NCBI GenBank assembly: GCA_018001015.1 | Contig: JAGNIV010000031.1 | Location: 1 to 32,509, forward strand | Origin: Phenylobacterium sp. | GTDB lineage: Bacteria > Pseudomonadota > Alphaproteobacteria > Caulobacterales > Caulobacteraceae | Direction of reading: 5' to 3' | DNA: 32,509 nt | Shown here: positions 10,697 through 18,756 of the stretch, one piece after another | Position numbering within the stretch: the stretch's first letter is position 1 | Layout: every line of letters begins with the position of its first letter | Notes under the pieces: model-generated | Told to the model about the DNA's origin: nothing | What the model saw: the letters and a program-made list of their open reading frames with translations, nothing else | Database searches by the model: none | Position numbers and translations under genes: made by a program

Positions 10697-11992
10697 TCAG
10701 AACGGGAAGAACAGCGGGATGGCCGCCGCCCCGACCGCCCAAGTCAGCAGGTTGAGCGGCACGCCGATCTTCACGAAGTCCATGTAGGAATAGCGGCCCA
10801 GCTGGAAGACCAGGACGTTGGTCTGATAGCCGAAGGGGGTGGCGAAGGCCGCGCTGGCGGCCATCATGATCCCCACCAGGAAGGGCCTGGGGCTGACCCC
10901 AAGGCTCTCGGCCAGGGCGATGGCGACGGGCGTCAGCAGCACGGCGACGGCGGCGTTGGAGAGGATCTCAGTGAGCAGCAGGGTCGCGCCGTAAAGCAGG
11001 ATGAGCGCCAGGCCGGGACCGAGCACCTTGACCCACTCCACCAGGGCGTTGGTGGCCAGGGAGGCGAGGCCGGTGACCTCCAGGGACAGGCCCACCACCA
11101 CCATGCCGGCGATGAGCAGCAGGATATCCGGCCGCAGCCCCTTGTAGGCGTCATCGATGCTGATCACCCGCATCAGCACCAGGAGCACGGCGCCGGCGAA
11201 GGCCGCGGCGGCGATCGGAGCGACGCCCACGGCCGCCACGAAGACCACGAGGACGAAGACCCCCAGGGACGCGAAGGCCTCGAAGGGTCGGAAGTCGCGA
11301 TTCACCGGCACCAGGCTCGGGTCGTCTCCCGCGGCCTGCGCCGCCTTGGCCGGGAGCGGCTCGGGCGCCTCCTCGGACGCGGCGCCGCCCAGCAGGCGGC
11401 CTCCGAACAGGAACAGATAGATCCCCCCCGCCGCCGCCACGATCAGGGCCACCGGGGTGGCCTCGAACATGCCAAAGCCGGGTTGGCCGCCGTTGCGGGC
11501 CATGTCGTTGACCAGCAGGTTGGTGGAGGTGCCGATCAACGTACACGCGCCACCCATGATGGTGGCGTAGGACAGCGGGATCAGGAACCGCTTGGGCGAA
11601 AGGCCCATGGACTCGGCCACGTCACGAACCACCGGCCCCGCGAGCACGACGATGGGGGTGTTGTTGAGAAAGGCCGAGGCCGCCGCCGACAGGACGATGA
11701 CGATCCAGAGGCCCAAGGCGCCCAGGCGGGCGCACAGCTTTATGGCCTGGCGGATGATCAGACCGAGCAGGCCCGACAACTCCATGGCGTAGGCGATCAC
11801 GAACAGGCTGGCCAAGGCGAGAATGGCGGGGCTGGCGAAGGCGCCCTGAACCTCCACCGGACGGATCGTGCGGGTGGCCAGCAGGACGGCCGCGCCGGCC
11901 AGGGCCACCACGTCGGAGCGGAGCTTTCCCCAGATGAGGGCCGCGACCACACAGATCAGCACAGTCAGGGCGATCAGTTGATGGGCGGTCAT
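10697..11992 (-). CDS. SLC13-family (DASS/ArsB-type) membrane transporter
   Basis: This protein of about 431 residues has roughly eleven hydrophobic segments, with a two-repeat architecture of the ion-transporter superfamily. Repeat one carries LNNTPIVVLAGP (about 109-120) and IGTSTNLLVND (about 153-163). Repeat two carries LSNAAVAVLLTP (about 344-355) and TPFGYQTN (about 385-392). These are the paired hairpin motifs that bind substrate and Na+ in SLC13/DASS carriers. A charged, Ala/Pro-rich cytoplasmic loop separates the halves; no TrkA-C (RCK) domain is inserted, unlike many bacterial relatives. The substrate is probably a dicarboxylate, sulfate or similar anion, but cannot be assigned. ATG 11992 just before the first membrane segment is preferred; the open frame to 12103 would run into the divergent gene's promoter. 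Confidence 0.85.
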   Translation of the reverse strand: MTAHQLIALTVLICVVAALIWGKLRSDVVALAGAAVLLATRTIRPVEVQGAFASPAILALASLFVIAYAMELSGLLGLIIRQAIKLCARLGALGLWIVIVLSAAASAFLNNTPIVVLAGPVVRDVAESMGLSPKRFLIPLSYATIMGGACTLIGTSTNLLVNDMARNGGQPGFGMFEATPVALIVAAAGGIYLFLFGGRLLGGAASEEAPEPLPAKAAQAAGDDPSLVPVNRDFRPFEAFASLGVFVLVVFVAAVGVAPIAAAAFAGAVLLVLMRVISIDDAYKGLRPDILLLIAGMVVVGLSLEVTGLASLATNALVEWVKVLGPGLALILLYGATLLLTEILSNAAVAVLLTPVAIALAESLGVSPRPFLVGIMMAASAAFATPFGYQTNVLVFQLGRYSYMDFVKIGVPLNLLTWAVGAAAIPLFFPF

Positions 11993-12105
11993 AGCGGCGC
12001 AGACGCCAGCTGTAACAGTGAAGCTTGCTCCTCTTTCCTGAGCCACGCGCCCAGAAACCTCTGAGGAACTGTCAAAACGCCGCCGCCATCTGCTAAGGTT
12101 CACCG

Positions 12106-12963
12106 ATGTCCGATCATAGACCGGCGGCGCCGCGCCGCAAACTCTCGCTGATCGCGCCCCTGATCATGGCCGGCGTGCTGATCGCCATTCTGCTGTTGGC
12201 GGTGTTGCGCCGCCCCGCGGCGCCCGAACCTGAACCCCCGCCCCCCGTGGCCGTCGCCACGCCCTCCGTGGTCGCGGTCGGACCGCCGCCGGCCCTGACC
12301 CGAACCGAACTGGTGGAGGCGGCCAACCTGGCGGCGTCCGCCTTCGCCACCGGCGCCAAGCCCGCCGCCGGCAAGTCTCCCCTGGTGGGACGGACCTTCA
12401 GCCTGGACATTCCGTTCGGCTGCAATGGGCCGCGCACGGGGGCGGACGGCGCCCAGGCCTATGCGGAATACGACATCGACAAGGGCTCGCTGCGGCTGGT
12501 GGCTCGGCCCGTGGACCTCTCCACCCTGCCCCTGGTCAAGCAGTTGCCGGAGGCCGCGAAGGTGGAGGCCGCGGAAGGCTTCTGGGCGCCCCGCCCCTGG
12601 GCCGCGTCGGCGGCCTGCCCGCCCCGCCGCGAGACCGACCTGCCCGCGACGCCGACCCCTCCGGCCGCGCAGACCCTGGGGTTCGTCCAGCTGTTCGACG
12701 CGGGAAGTTCGCGTCTGCAACAGCGCGGCGGCCGGCCCTATGAGTTCGTGCGGAAGGTGGACAAGGCCGACACCAACATCCTGTCGCACAGCTATCGCCT
12801 GCGGCTGGAAGGCCGCCTGGTGGGATTCCAGGACGGGCGCGCAAGCCATTGCTGGAGCGAATCGCCCGACCATCGGCCGATCTGCCTCTACGCCGTGACC
12901 TACGACCGGGTCGCCTTCGTCGACGGCGAGACCGGCGAGACCTTGGGCGAGTGGCGCGACTAA
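12106..12963 (+). CDS. Membrane-anchored protein of unknown function
   Basis: I do not recognise a family. The 285-residue protein has a short basic cytoplasmic N-terminus, one transmembrane anchor at about residues 15-34, and a Pro-rich linker (PEPEPPPPVAV). A periplasmic domain of about 220 residues follows. That domain has a FGCNGPR segment, four further Cys that could form disulfides, and a GLRVGFQD-like stretch reading GRLVGFQDGRASHCWSES near the C-terminus. The layout suggests a periplasmic binding or envelope protein. ATG 12106 is preceded by AAGG at a suitable distance. It is divergent from the SLC13 transporter, sharing a short upstream region, which is the only functional hint. Confidence 0.7.
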   Translation: MSDHRPAAPRRKLSLIAPLIMAGVLIAILLLAVLRRPAAPEPEPPPPVAVATPSVVAVGPPPALTRTELVEAANLAASAFATGAKPAAGKSPLVGRTFSLDIPFGCNGPRTGADGAQAYAEYDIDKGSLRLVARPVDLSTLPLVKQLPEAAKVEAAEGFWAPRPWAASAACPPRRETDLPATPTPPAAQTLGFVQLFDAGSSRLQQRGGRPYEFVRKVDKADTNILSHSYRLRLEGRLVGFQDGRASHCWSESPDHRPICLYAVTYDRVAFVDGETGETLGEWRD

Positions 12964-13054
12964 AGCGTTCGCGGAGGGTCCTCCGGTGGGTGGCGCGAAG
13001 GTCCGAGCATCCAGGATGAAGACCACCTCGTGGAGGCCGGATTGGGCGCCCAGG

Positions 13055-13213
13055 CTTCCTCCACATCGTGGGGGAAGTGGGCCGACAGCCGTTTGGCTGG
13101 AGGGTCGATGGGGGTGCGTGCCGGAGGCGCACAGGGCGTCAGACTCTCACCCCCATCGTCACGCGTCTCGCTTCGCGATCCTTGTGACACTTCCCCCACC
13201 TGCGTGGGGGAAG
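13055..13213. repeat. Paired-hairpin dispersed element between convergent genes
   Basis: Two related hairpins bound this 159-base element. CTTCCTCCAC/GTGGGGGAAG (13055-13077) has one G-T pair. CTTCCCCCAC-CTGC-GTGGGGGAAG (13190-13213) is a perfect 10-bp stem with a 4-base loop. Between them are inverted arms CGATGGGGGTG and CACCCCCATCG. The element fills the gap between the 3' ends of the anchored protein and the monooxygenase gene, so it can also stop transcription from both sides. Confidence 0.65.
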
Positions 13214-13218
13214 CTGGC

Positions 13219-14718
13219 CTATTTGTAGACGAAGGCCTTGTCGTCGAGGTCGATGGCGGGGAACTGGTCCTTCTCCGTCAGGTAGTCCTGGCTGTGGCGC
13301 CACTCGGGCTTGTCGCCGCTCTTGGGCAGCAGGTGCATGCCGCGCATCAGGTAGCCGGGGTTAAAGTTCTCCGGGTCGATCCAGGGCAGCATCGGCATGC
13401 CCTTGTCTTCCGGGCGCAGGGCGACCTCGACCTTTTTCGCGCCCTTCTTGTCCATGTGGTCGAGCAGACGCAGGACGAACTCGGCCACCATGTCGGCCCG
13501 CAGGGTCCAGGAGGCGCGGAAGTAGCCGAACACCCAGACCATGTTGGGCACGCCGGTGAACATCATGCCGCGATAGGTGACGGTGTCGGCGAAGTTCAGC
13601 TTCTTGCCGTCGATGGTGAAGTCGATGTCGCCCAGCACGCAGAGCTCGAAGCCGGTGGCGGTGACGATGATGTCGGCCTCCAGCTCCTGGCCGGACTTCA
13701 ACAGGATGCCCTTTTCGGTGAAACGGTCGATCTCGTCGGTGACCACGGACGCCTTGCCCGAGGCGATGCCCCGGAACAGGTCGCCGTCCGGGATGAAGGC
13801 GATGCGCTGGCGCCACGGGCGGTAGCGGGGGGTGAAGTGCTTGGCCACGTCGAAGCTCTCGCCGAGGAAGGCGCGGACGCCTCCCAGCAGCTCGGCGGTG
13901 ACCGCCTCGGTATCCTCCACCGCCCGCCGGGCGAAGGCGGCGCCGTCATGGACGATCTTGCGACGGACGATCTCGTGGATCCACTTCTCGTCGATCTTCA
14001 GCTCACGCAGGGTGTCGGCCAGCTCGTTGGCGTTGCGACCCGGGATGAAATAGGTGGGCGAGCGCTGCAGCAGGGTGACGTGGGCGCAGTCCCCGGCGAT
14101 GGCCGGGACCAGGGTCGCGGCCGTGGCGCCCGAGCCGATCACCAGGACCTTCTTGCCCTTGTAGTCGAGGCCCTCCGGCCAGGTCTGGGGATGGACGATC
14201 TGGCCCTTATAGTCGGTCATGCCCTCCCACTCGGGGGTGTAGCCCTTGGCGTGGCGGAAATAGCCCTGGCACATCCATAGGAAGTTGGTGGTGAAGCCCA
14301 AGCGTTCGCCGGTGTCGGTGCGCTCGGCCTCCAGGGTCCAGAGGTTGTCCTGGCTGGACCAGACGGCGCTGACGATGCGGTGCTTGTAGCGGATATGGCG
14401 GTCCAGATCGTTCTCTTCGATCACCTCGCCCATGTAGCGCAGAATCTCGTCGGCCGTGGCGATGGGGGCGCCGACCCAGGGCTTGAAGTGGTAGCCGAAG
14501 GTGTAGAGGTCGCTGTCGGAGCGGATGCCGGGATAGGTGTGGGTGGTCCAGGTGCCGCCGAACTTGTCCTGGTTGTCCAGCACCACGAAGCTGGTCCCCG
14601 GCCGCTCCTTGGCCAGGTGATAGGCGCCGCCGACCCCGGAGATGCCGGCGCCGACGATCAGGACGTCGAAATGCTCGGTCTTCTGGACGGTGCGCGTCAG
14701 GGTGGCGGCTTGCGACAT
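13219..14718 (-). CDS. EthA-like flavin monooxygenase (type I Baeyer-Villiger)
   Basis: This 499-residue FAD/NADPH monooxygenase has GAGISG at 23-28 (FAD Rossmann), FGGTWTTHTYPG at 53-64, and YKGQIVHPQTWP at 170-181. The last is close to the Baeyer-Villiger fingerprint FxGxxxHxxxWP. GSGATA at 195-200 is the NADPH Rossmann, followed by the LQRSPTYFIPG stretch seen in EthA-type enzymes. Such enzymes insert oxygen next to ketones or oxidise sulfides and thioamides. ATG 14718 (MSQAATL) begins 8-10 residues before the conserved domain; the longer frame to 14802 would consume the FNR-type box and is rejected. It is divergent from the rubrerythrin gene across a 266-base regulatory region. The natural substrate is unknown. 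Confidence 0.9.
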   Translation of the reverse strand: MSQAATLTRTVQKTEHFDVLIVGAGISGVGGAYHLAKERPGTSFVVLDNQDKFGGTWTTHTYPGIRSDSDLYTFGYHFKPWVGAPIATADEILRYMGEVIEENDLDRHIRYKHRIVSAVWSSQDNLWTLEAERTDTGERLGFTTNFLWMCQGYFRHAKGYTPEWEGMTDYKGQIVHPQTWPEGLDYKGKKVLVIGSGATAATLVPAIAGDCAHVTLLQRSPTYFIPGRNANELADTLRELKIDEKWIHEIVRRKIVHDGAAFARRAVEDTEAVTAELLGGVRAFLGESFDVAKHFTPRYRPWRQRIAFIPDGDLFRGIASGKASVVTDEIDRFTEKGILLKSGQELEADIIVTATGFELCVLGDIDFTIDGKKLNFADTVTYRGMMFTGVPNMVWVFGYFRASWTLRADMVAEFVLRLLDHMDKKGAKKVEVALRPEDKGMPMLPWIDPENFNPGYLMRGMHLLPKSGDKPEWRHSQDYLTEKDQFPAIDLDDKAFVYK

Positions 14719-14788
14719 GTCTCTGATCCCAGGGCGCCGGGGCGCGGTTTCCTCATCGCCAAGGTTCAGGTCCGCGACGGGACCGGCC

Positions 14789-14802
14789 TTGATCAAGATC
14801 AA
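14789..14802. promoter_or_regulatory. Perfect FNR/FixK box TTGAT-CAAG-ATCAA
   Basis: TTGATCAAGATCAA at 14789-14802 equals the FNR/FixK/ANR consensus TTGAT-N4-ATCAA on both half-sites. It lies 71 bases before the monooxygenase start and 183 before the rubrerythrin start. Low-oxygen control of one or both genes follows from the motif (established for the family); which direction it serves is not clear, because no strong -10 is evident at the expected distance. Confidence 0.75.
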
Positions 14803-14879
14803 GATAACTTATCAACGATCACAAATGAAAGCCCGATCCGGCGCCCCTCGGCGCGCATCGAGCATTTCTATGCTGTGGA

Positions 14880-14901
14880 TAGATTAATTCGATTAGGTCT
14901 A
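14880..14901. promoter_or_regulatory. A/T-rich imperfect dyad upstream of rubrerythrin
   Basis: TAGA (14880-14883) and TCTA (14898-14901) flank an A/T-rich core with partial symmetry around ATTCGAT. It stands out in a G/C-rich region and lies 83 bases before the rubrerythrin start. A second regulator site (Rrf2- or Irr-like) or simply the promoter core are both possible; 14 of 22 positions are symmetric. Confidence 0.25.
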
Positions 14902-14984
14902 TGTCGCAAAGCGCTCATAGTGGCCGCCGAGCAAGGCTGGGCCTCGACGCCCGGACGCCCTTCGACTCATAGGGAGACGACCAG

Positions 14985-15401
14985 ATGACGCTTGCCACCA
15001 GCAAGACCCTGCAGAACCTCAAGGACGCCTTCGCCGGCGAGAGCCAGGCCAACCGGCGCTACCTCTATTTCGCCCAGAAGGCCGACATCGAAGGCTATAA
15101 TGACGTGGCCGCGGTGTTCCGCTCCACCGCCGAGGGCGAAACCGGCCACGCCCACGGCCACCTCGAATTCATGGAAGGCGTCGGCGATCCCGCCACCGGC
15201 CTGCCGATCGGCGGCACCGAGCTGAACCTGAAGGCCTCCATCGCCGGCGAGACCCACGAATACACCGACATGTATCCGGGCATGGCGCGCACCGCCCGCG
15301 ACGAGGGCTTCGACGAGATCGCCGACTGGTTCGAGACCCTGGCCAAGGCCGAGAAATCCCACGCCGGCCGCTTCCAGCGGGCGCTGGACACACTGGCTTA
15401 G
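14985..15401 (+). CDS. Rubrerythrin (di-iron, without rubredoxin domain)
   Basis: This 138-residue ferritin-like four-helix protein carries rubrerythrin ligands: Glu19 in FAGESQAN, Glu52/His55 in ExxH, Glu89/Glu92 in AGETHEYTD, and Glu123/His126 in EKSH. Rubrerythrins reduce hydrogen peroxide with a di-iron centre. The classical form (about 190 residues) ends in a rubredoxin domain with two CxxC pairs that delivers electrons. Here that domain is absent and no Cys is present, so a separate electron donor is needed. The Fe-S protein downstream is an obvious candidate. GGGAG sits about 10 bases before ATG 14985. A large palindrome separates it from the next gene, which may lower or stop read-through. 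Confidence 0.92.
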   Translation: MTLATSKTLQNLKDAFAGESQANRRYLYFAQKADIEGYNDVAAVFRSTAEGETGHAHGHLEFMEGVGDPATGLPIGGTELNLKASIAGETHEYTDMYPGMARTARDEGFDEIADWFETLAKAEKSHAGRFQRALDTLA

Positions 15402-15437
15402 ACCACTCAAGGCGCGGGCGCTCCGCGCGCCCCGCCT

Positions 15438-15534
15438 CGTCATCCCGGACGGCCGACAGGCCGATCCGGGACCCAGGGGCCGCTTGCGCCGCCCCTGGGT
15501 CCCGGCTCTCCGCTTCGCTGCGGCCGGGATGACG
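15438..15534. repeat. REP-like nested perfect palindrome
   Basis: The outer arms CGTCATCCCGG (15438-15448) and CCGGGATGACG (15524-15534) enclose inner 15-bp perfect arms (15466-15480 and 15491-15505, starting CCGGGACCCAGG) around a 10-base loop. The element lies between the rubrerythrin and Fe-S genes. Its open frame makes the Fe-S gene look longer at its N-terminus, which is an artefact. Confidence 0.75.
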
Positions 15535-15588
15535 TGGGGTGGCGTGGCGCAGCGCGACCCCGCAAGGGGAGAAGGATGGGAGATCCTG

Positions 15589-16947
15589 GTGGACGAGAGC
15601 CGCAAGACCATCGCGCGGGAAGGGAGCCTGGACGCGCCGTTCCGCCATCCCATCGCCTGGCGCGACGAGGCCTATTACGACCTGGCCGCCGTCGAGGCGG
15701 AGATGGAGCGGCAGTTCGACGTCTGTCACACCTGCCGACGCTGCTTCAATCTGTGCGACAGCTTCCCGCGGCTGTTCGACATGATCGACGAGGCGCCCAC
15801 CGGCGAGCTCGATAGCGTGCCCAAGGCGGAATACGCCAAGGTCGATGAGGCCTGCACGCTGTGCGACATGTGCTTCCTGACCAAGTGCCCCTATGTGCCG
15901 CCGCACGAATTCGACATCGACATCCCCCACCTGATCCTGCGCTATCGGGCGGCCAAGCGTCGGGCCGGGCAGACCGATTTCATCCGCGACCAGCTGGGCC
16001 AGACCGACCGCAACGGCAAGTTGGCCAAGCCGGTGGCGGGCCTGGCCAACTGGGCCACTGCGCGCAAGAACACGCCGCTGCGCAAGCTGCTGGACGCCAT
16101 CGCGCAGATCGACGCCGAGGCCGAGCTGCCGAAGTATCACGCCAAGACAGCCACAGATCTTCTCAAGGCGCCCGTGCCCGCCAACCCCCAGGGGCCAGCC
16201 TTTGGCCTGCGCAAGGCGGTGATCTATGCGACCTGTTTCGTGGACTACAATCAGCCCGACACGGCGGTGGCCGCCGCACGCGTGCTGGCGCTGCAGGGCG
16301 TCGAGACCAAGCTGATCTATCCGGAATGCTGCGGCATGCCGCAGCTGGAGGCCGGCGACCTGAAGGACGTGGCCGGGCGGGCCGAGCGGATCTCGCAGGC
16401 CTTCGCCCCCTGGATCGCCGAGGGCTATGATGTGGTGGCCCTGACCGCCTCCTGCGGCCTGATGATGAAGTTCGAGTGGCCGCTGCTGCACCCCGGGAAC
16501 CCCGAGGTCGGACGGCTGGCGGCGGCGACGCGGGACATTAGCGAGTACGTGCTCGACATCGCCCGCACCGAGGGTCTGTCGCCGGGACTCAGCGCCGTCG
16601 AGGGCGGGGTGACGGTGCATCACGCCTGTCACGCGCGGGCGCAGAACATGGGCCAGAAGTCGGCCGACCTGCTGCGGCTGATCCCCGACACCAAGGTCGA
16701 CGTGGTGGAGCGCTGCTCGGGCCACGGCGGCACCTTCGGGATCATGAAGCAGACCCGGCCCGCCGCCCTGAAGGTGGGCAAGCCCACCACCCGGCAGGTG
16801 GCGCAGAAAGCCAATGCCGAGCTCTGTTCCGACTGCCCCCTGGCCTGCAAGCACATCGGCCAGATGCTGACGGCCGAGACCGGCGACGCCGCCCAGCCGC
16901 GCCAGTCCCACCCCATCGAGATCTTCGCCCGCGCCTACGGGCTTTAG
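15589..16947 (+). CDS. Heterodisulfide-reductase/GlpC-like Fe-S oxidoreductase
   Basis: GTG 15589 is preferred, with GGGAG six bases upstream; the frame back to 15484 only translates the palindromic repeat. The 452-residue product has two 4Fe-4S motifs: CHTCRRCFNLC (Cys46, 49, 52, 56) and CTLCDMCFLTKCP (Cys89, 92, 95, 100). These are followed by two cysteine-rich CCG-type domains (IYPECCGMPQ, and a variant ERCSGHGG in the second) as in HdrD/GlpC subunits, and a terminal CSDCPLACKH. Such proteins pass electrons to or from thiol/disulfide or quinone partners. The conserved neighbours rubrerythrin and DUF3501 suggest it feeds electrons to rubrerythrin for peroxide removal (inference). The second CCG motif is altered, which may change its special Fe-S site. 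Confidence 0.88.
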   Translation: MDESRKTIAREGSLDAPFRHPIAWRDEAYYDLAAVEAEMERQFDVCHTCRRCFNLCDSFPRLFDMIDEAPTGELDSVPKAEYAKVDEACTLCDMCFLTKCPYVPPHEFDIDIPHLILRYRAAKRRAGQTDFIRDQLGQTDRNGKLAKPVAGLANWATARKNTPLRKLLDAIAQIDAEAELPKYHAKTATDLLKAPVPANPQGPAFGLRKAVIYATCFVDYNQPDTAVAAARVLALQGVETKLIYPECCGMPQLEAGDLKDVAGRAERISQAFAPWIAEGYDVVALTASCGLMMKFEWPLLHPGNPEVGRLAAATRDISEYVLDIARTEGLSPGLSAVEGGVTVHHACHARAQNMGQKSADLLRLIPDTKVDVVERCSGHGGTFGIMKQTRPAALKVGKPTTRQVAQKANAELCSDCPLACKHIGQMLTAETGDAAQPRQSHPIEIFARAYGL

Positions 16948-16956
16948 GAGAACGCC

Positions 16957-17553
16957 ATGCCCGCGAGCCAGCGCCAGATCACCAAGGCCGACCTGCTCCC
17001 CGACGCCGAGTTCGCCAAGGTGCGGGCTGAGCGCCGCAAGGCCCTGCTGCCCACCAAGCGCCTGCGCCGCATCGACCTGGGGCCGATCTGCTCATTCTAT
17101 TTCGAGAGCTTCGAGACCATGCTGTTCCAGGTCCAGGAGATGCTGCTGATCGAGAAGGGCGGCGACGCCCAGCTGGCCGACGAGCTGGCCGCCTACAATC
17201 CGCTGATCCCGCAGGGGCGTGAGCTGGTGGCCACGGTGATGTTCGAGATCGAGGACGAGGTGCGCCGCGCCGCGACCCTGGCCCGCCTGGGCGGGGTGGA
17301 GGACCATTTCTTCGTCCAGGTCGGCGAGGACCGGGTGATGGGCGTTCCCGAGGGCGACGTCGAGCGGACGCGGGAGGACGGCAAGACCTCGTCGGTCCAC
17401 TTCCTGCGCTTCCCCCTGAAGCCCGAGCACCCGGCGCAGTTCCGCGACCCGGCGGTGACCGTGGCCATCGGCTGCGCCCACGAGAGCTATGGCCACCTGG
17501 CCCTGCTCAGCCCCGCGACGCGGGCGGAGCTGGCCAAGGACTTCGCCGGCTGA
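16957..17553 (+). CDS. DUF3501-family protein
   Basis: This 198-residue soluble protein has the DUF3501 pattern: an N-terminal KALLPTKRLRRIDLGP, the strongly conserved FYFESFETMLFQVQEML helix, NPLIPQGRELVATVMFEI, and a C-terminal HESYGHLALL. The function of the family is not established. It follows the Fe-S gene by 9 bases with AGGAG as ribosome binding site, so the two are co-transcribed. The trio rubrerythrin, HdrD-like protein and DUF3501 recurs in proteobacteria, which points to one complex or pathway in peroxide or redox defence (inference). Confidence 0.9.
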   Translation: MPASQRQITKADLLPDAEFAKVRAERRKALLPTKRLRRIDLGPICSFYFESFETMLFQVQEMLLIEKGGDAQLADELAAYNPLIPQGRELVATVMFEIEDEVRRAATLARLGGVEDHFFVQVGEDRVMGVPEGDVERTREDGKTSSVHFLRFPLKPEHPAQFRDPAVTVAIGCAHESYGHLALLSPATRAELAKDFAG

Positions 17554-17572
17554 TCCTCGCTTCCCGCAAATT

Positions 17573-17610
17573 CGTCATCCCGGGCGACCGCTGGGAGACC
17601 CGGGATGACG
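17573..17610. terminator. Perfect 12-bp hairpin, REP family
   Basis: CGTCATCCCGGG (17573-17584) and CCCGGGATGACG (17599-17610) form a perfect 12-bp stem with a 14-base loop. It is the short form of the repeats at 10033 and 15438. It sits between the 3' ends of DUF3501 (plus) and the YeiH-family gene (minus), so it can terminate both. Confidence 0.65.
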
Positions 17611-17639
17611 GTGATAGCGGGCAGAGGGAACGGGCTCGC

Positions 17640-18743
17640 TTAACCCAGCAGCAGCAGCGCCAGCACCCAGGCCAGGACCACGGCGGTCTCGGCGACGATC
17701 AGCAGGACCGGCCTCCAGCCGACATGGACCAGCTCGCCCAGCGAGGTCTTCGCGCCCAGGGCGGCGATGGCGGTGACCAGGCACCAACGCGAGGCCTCGC
17801 CGGTCTGCTCCATGAGGCCGGCCGCCGTCACGCCGGAGGAATTGACCGCCACCAGGGCCACGAAGCCCAGCAGGAACATGGGCACGAGCAGCGGCCGCTT
17901 GCCCGACGGGCCGGCGGTCATCTTCGAGCGGAAGATCAGAGCCACCACCACGATGGTCGGCAGCAGCAGGGCGACCCGGAACAGCTTGACGATGGTGGCG
18001 GTGTCGCCGGTCTCCTTTGAGACGCCGTAGCCGGCCCCCACCACCTGGGCCACGTCGTGGATGGTGGCGCCGAGGAAGACCCCGGTCTGGGTGTGGGTCA
18101 GGCCGAGGCCCGCGGCGATCAGCGGGTAGAGCACCATGGCCACCGTCGAGAGCGTGGTGACCCCCACCACGGTCAGGGTGGTGTCGCGCTCGCGGGTCGG
18201 CGAGGGCGGCAGGACCGAGGACAGGGCGAGCGCCGCCGAGGCGCCGCAGATCGCCACGGCGCCGCCGGTGAGAATGCCGAAGTCGGGCTTCAGCCTGAAG
18301 GCGCGGGCCAGGCCCCAGCCGGCCAGGATGGTGACGATGACGCCACCGGCGGCGATCACCAGCACTTCGCCGCCCAGGGAGCTGACCTGGTCGATGGTGA
18401 TGCGCGCGCCCAGCAGGGCGACGCCGAGGCGCAAGACCGTGCGGCCCATGAAGTCGATGCCCGGCCGGCAGCGCGGGTCCTGGCCGACGAAGTTCACCGC
18501 CATGCCCAGCAGCAGGGCGAACAGCATCACCGGCGCGCCATAGTGGTCGGAGAGCCAGGAGGCCGCCAGGGCCACGACGACAGCGATCAGGCCGCCGGGC
18601 AGGATGCGCTGAGCCGCGCGGTAGAGGCGCAGATAGCCGGGCGTGCCGGCCGGCGCTGGGCTGAGGACCGGGACACCCTCCAGCGAGTCGAAGGAGGCGA
18701 AAGCGAACTCGTGCTTTGGCGCGTCGTCCTCAGGCGAGGTCAC
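17640..18743 (-). CDS. YeiH/UPF0324-family membrane transporter (putative sulfate exporter)
   Basis: This 367-residue protein has a cytoplasmic N-terminal tail of about 45 residues and then about ten membrane segments. The family signatures present are LFALLLGMAVNF, GVALLGARIT, LTGGAVAICGASAALALSSVLPP, GVFLGATIHDVAQVVGAGYGVS, and a terminal AALGAKTSLGEL. Members are annotated as putative sulfate exporters, but direct evidence is thin. GTG 18743 is used, with GGGGAGA eight bases upstream. It lies 13 bases after the galM stop, so it probably shares the galactose operon's transcript, although no metabolic reason is clear. The C-terminus is close to a strong hairpin at 17573-17610. Confidence 0.88.
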   Translation of the reverse strand: MTSPEDDAPKHEFAFASFDSLEGVPVLSPAPAGTPGYLRLYRAAQRILPGGLIAVVVALAASWLSDHYGAPVMLFALLLGMAVNFVGQDPRCRPGIDFMGRTVLRLGVALLGARITIDQVSSLGGEVLVIAAGGVIVTILAGWGLARAFRLKPDFGILTGGAVAICGASAALALSSVLPPSPTRERDTTLTVVGVTTLSTVAMVLYPLIAAGLGLTHTQTGVFLGATIHDVAQVVGAGYGVSKETGDTATIVKLFRVALLLPTIVVVALIFRSKMTAGPSGKRPLLVPMFLLGFVALVAVNSSGVTAAGLMEQTGEASRWCLVTAIAALGAKTSLGELVHVGWRPVLLIVAETAVVLAWVLALLLLG

Positions 18744-18756
18744 GGCGGGGTCTCCC

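Noticed and set aside
10676-12064. Plus-strand open frame of 462 codons
   Set aside because: It is antisense to the SLC13 transporter; composition is His/Gln/Gly-rich and without a family.
15484-15588. Upstream extension of the Fe-S gene
   Set aside because: It translates the REP-like palindrome; a GTG with a good ribosome binding site at 15589 is preferred.
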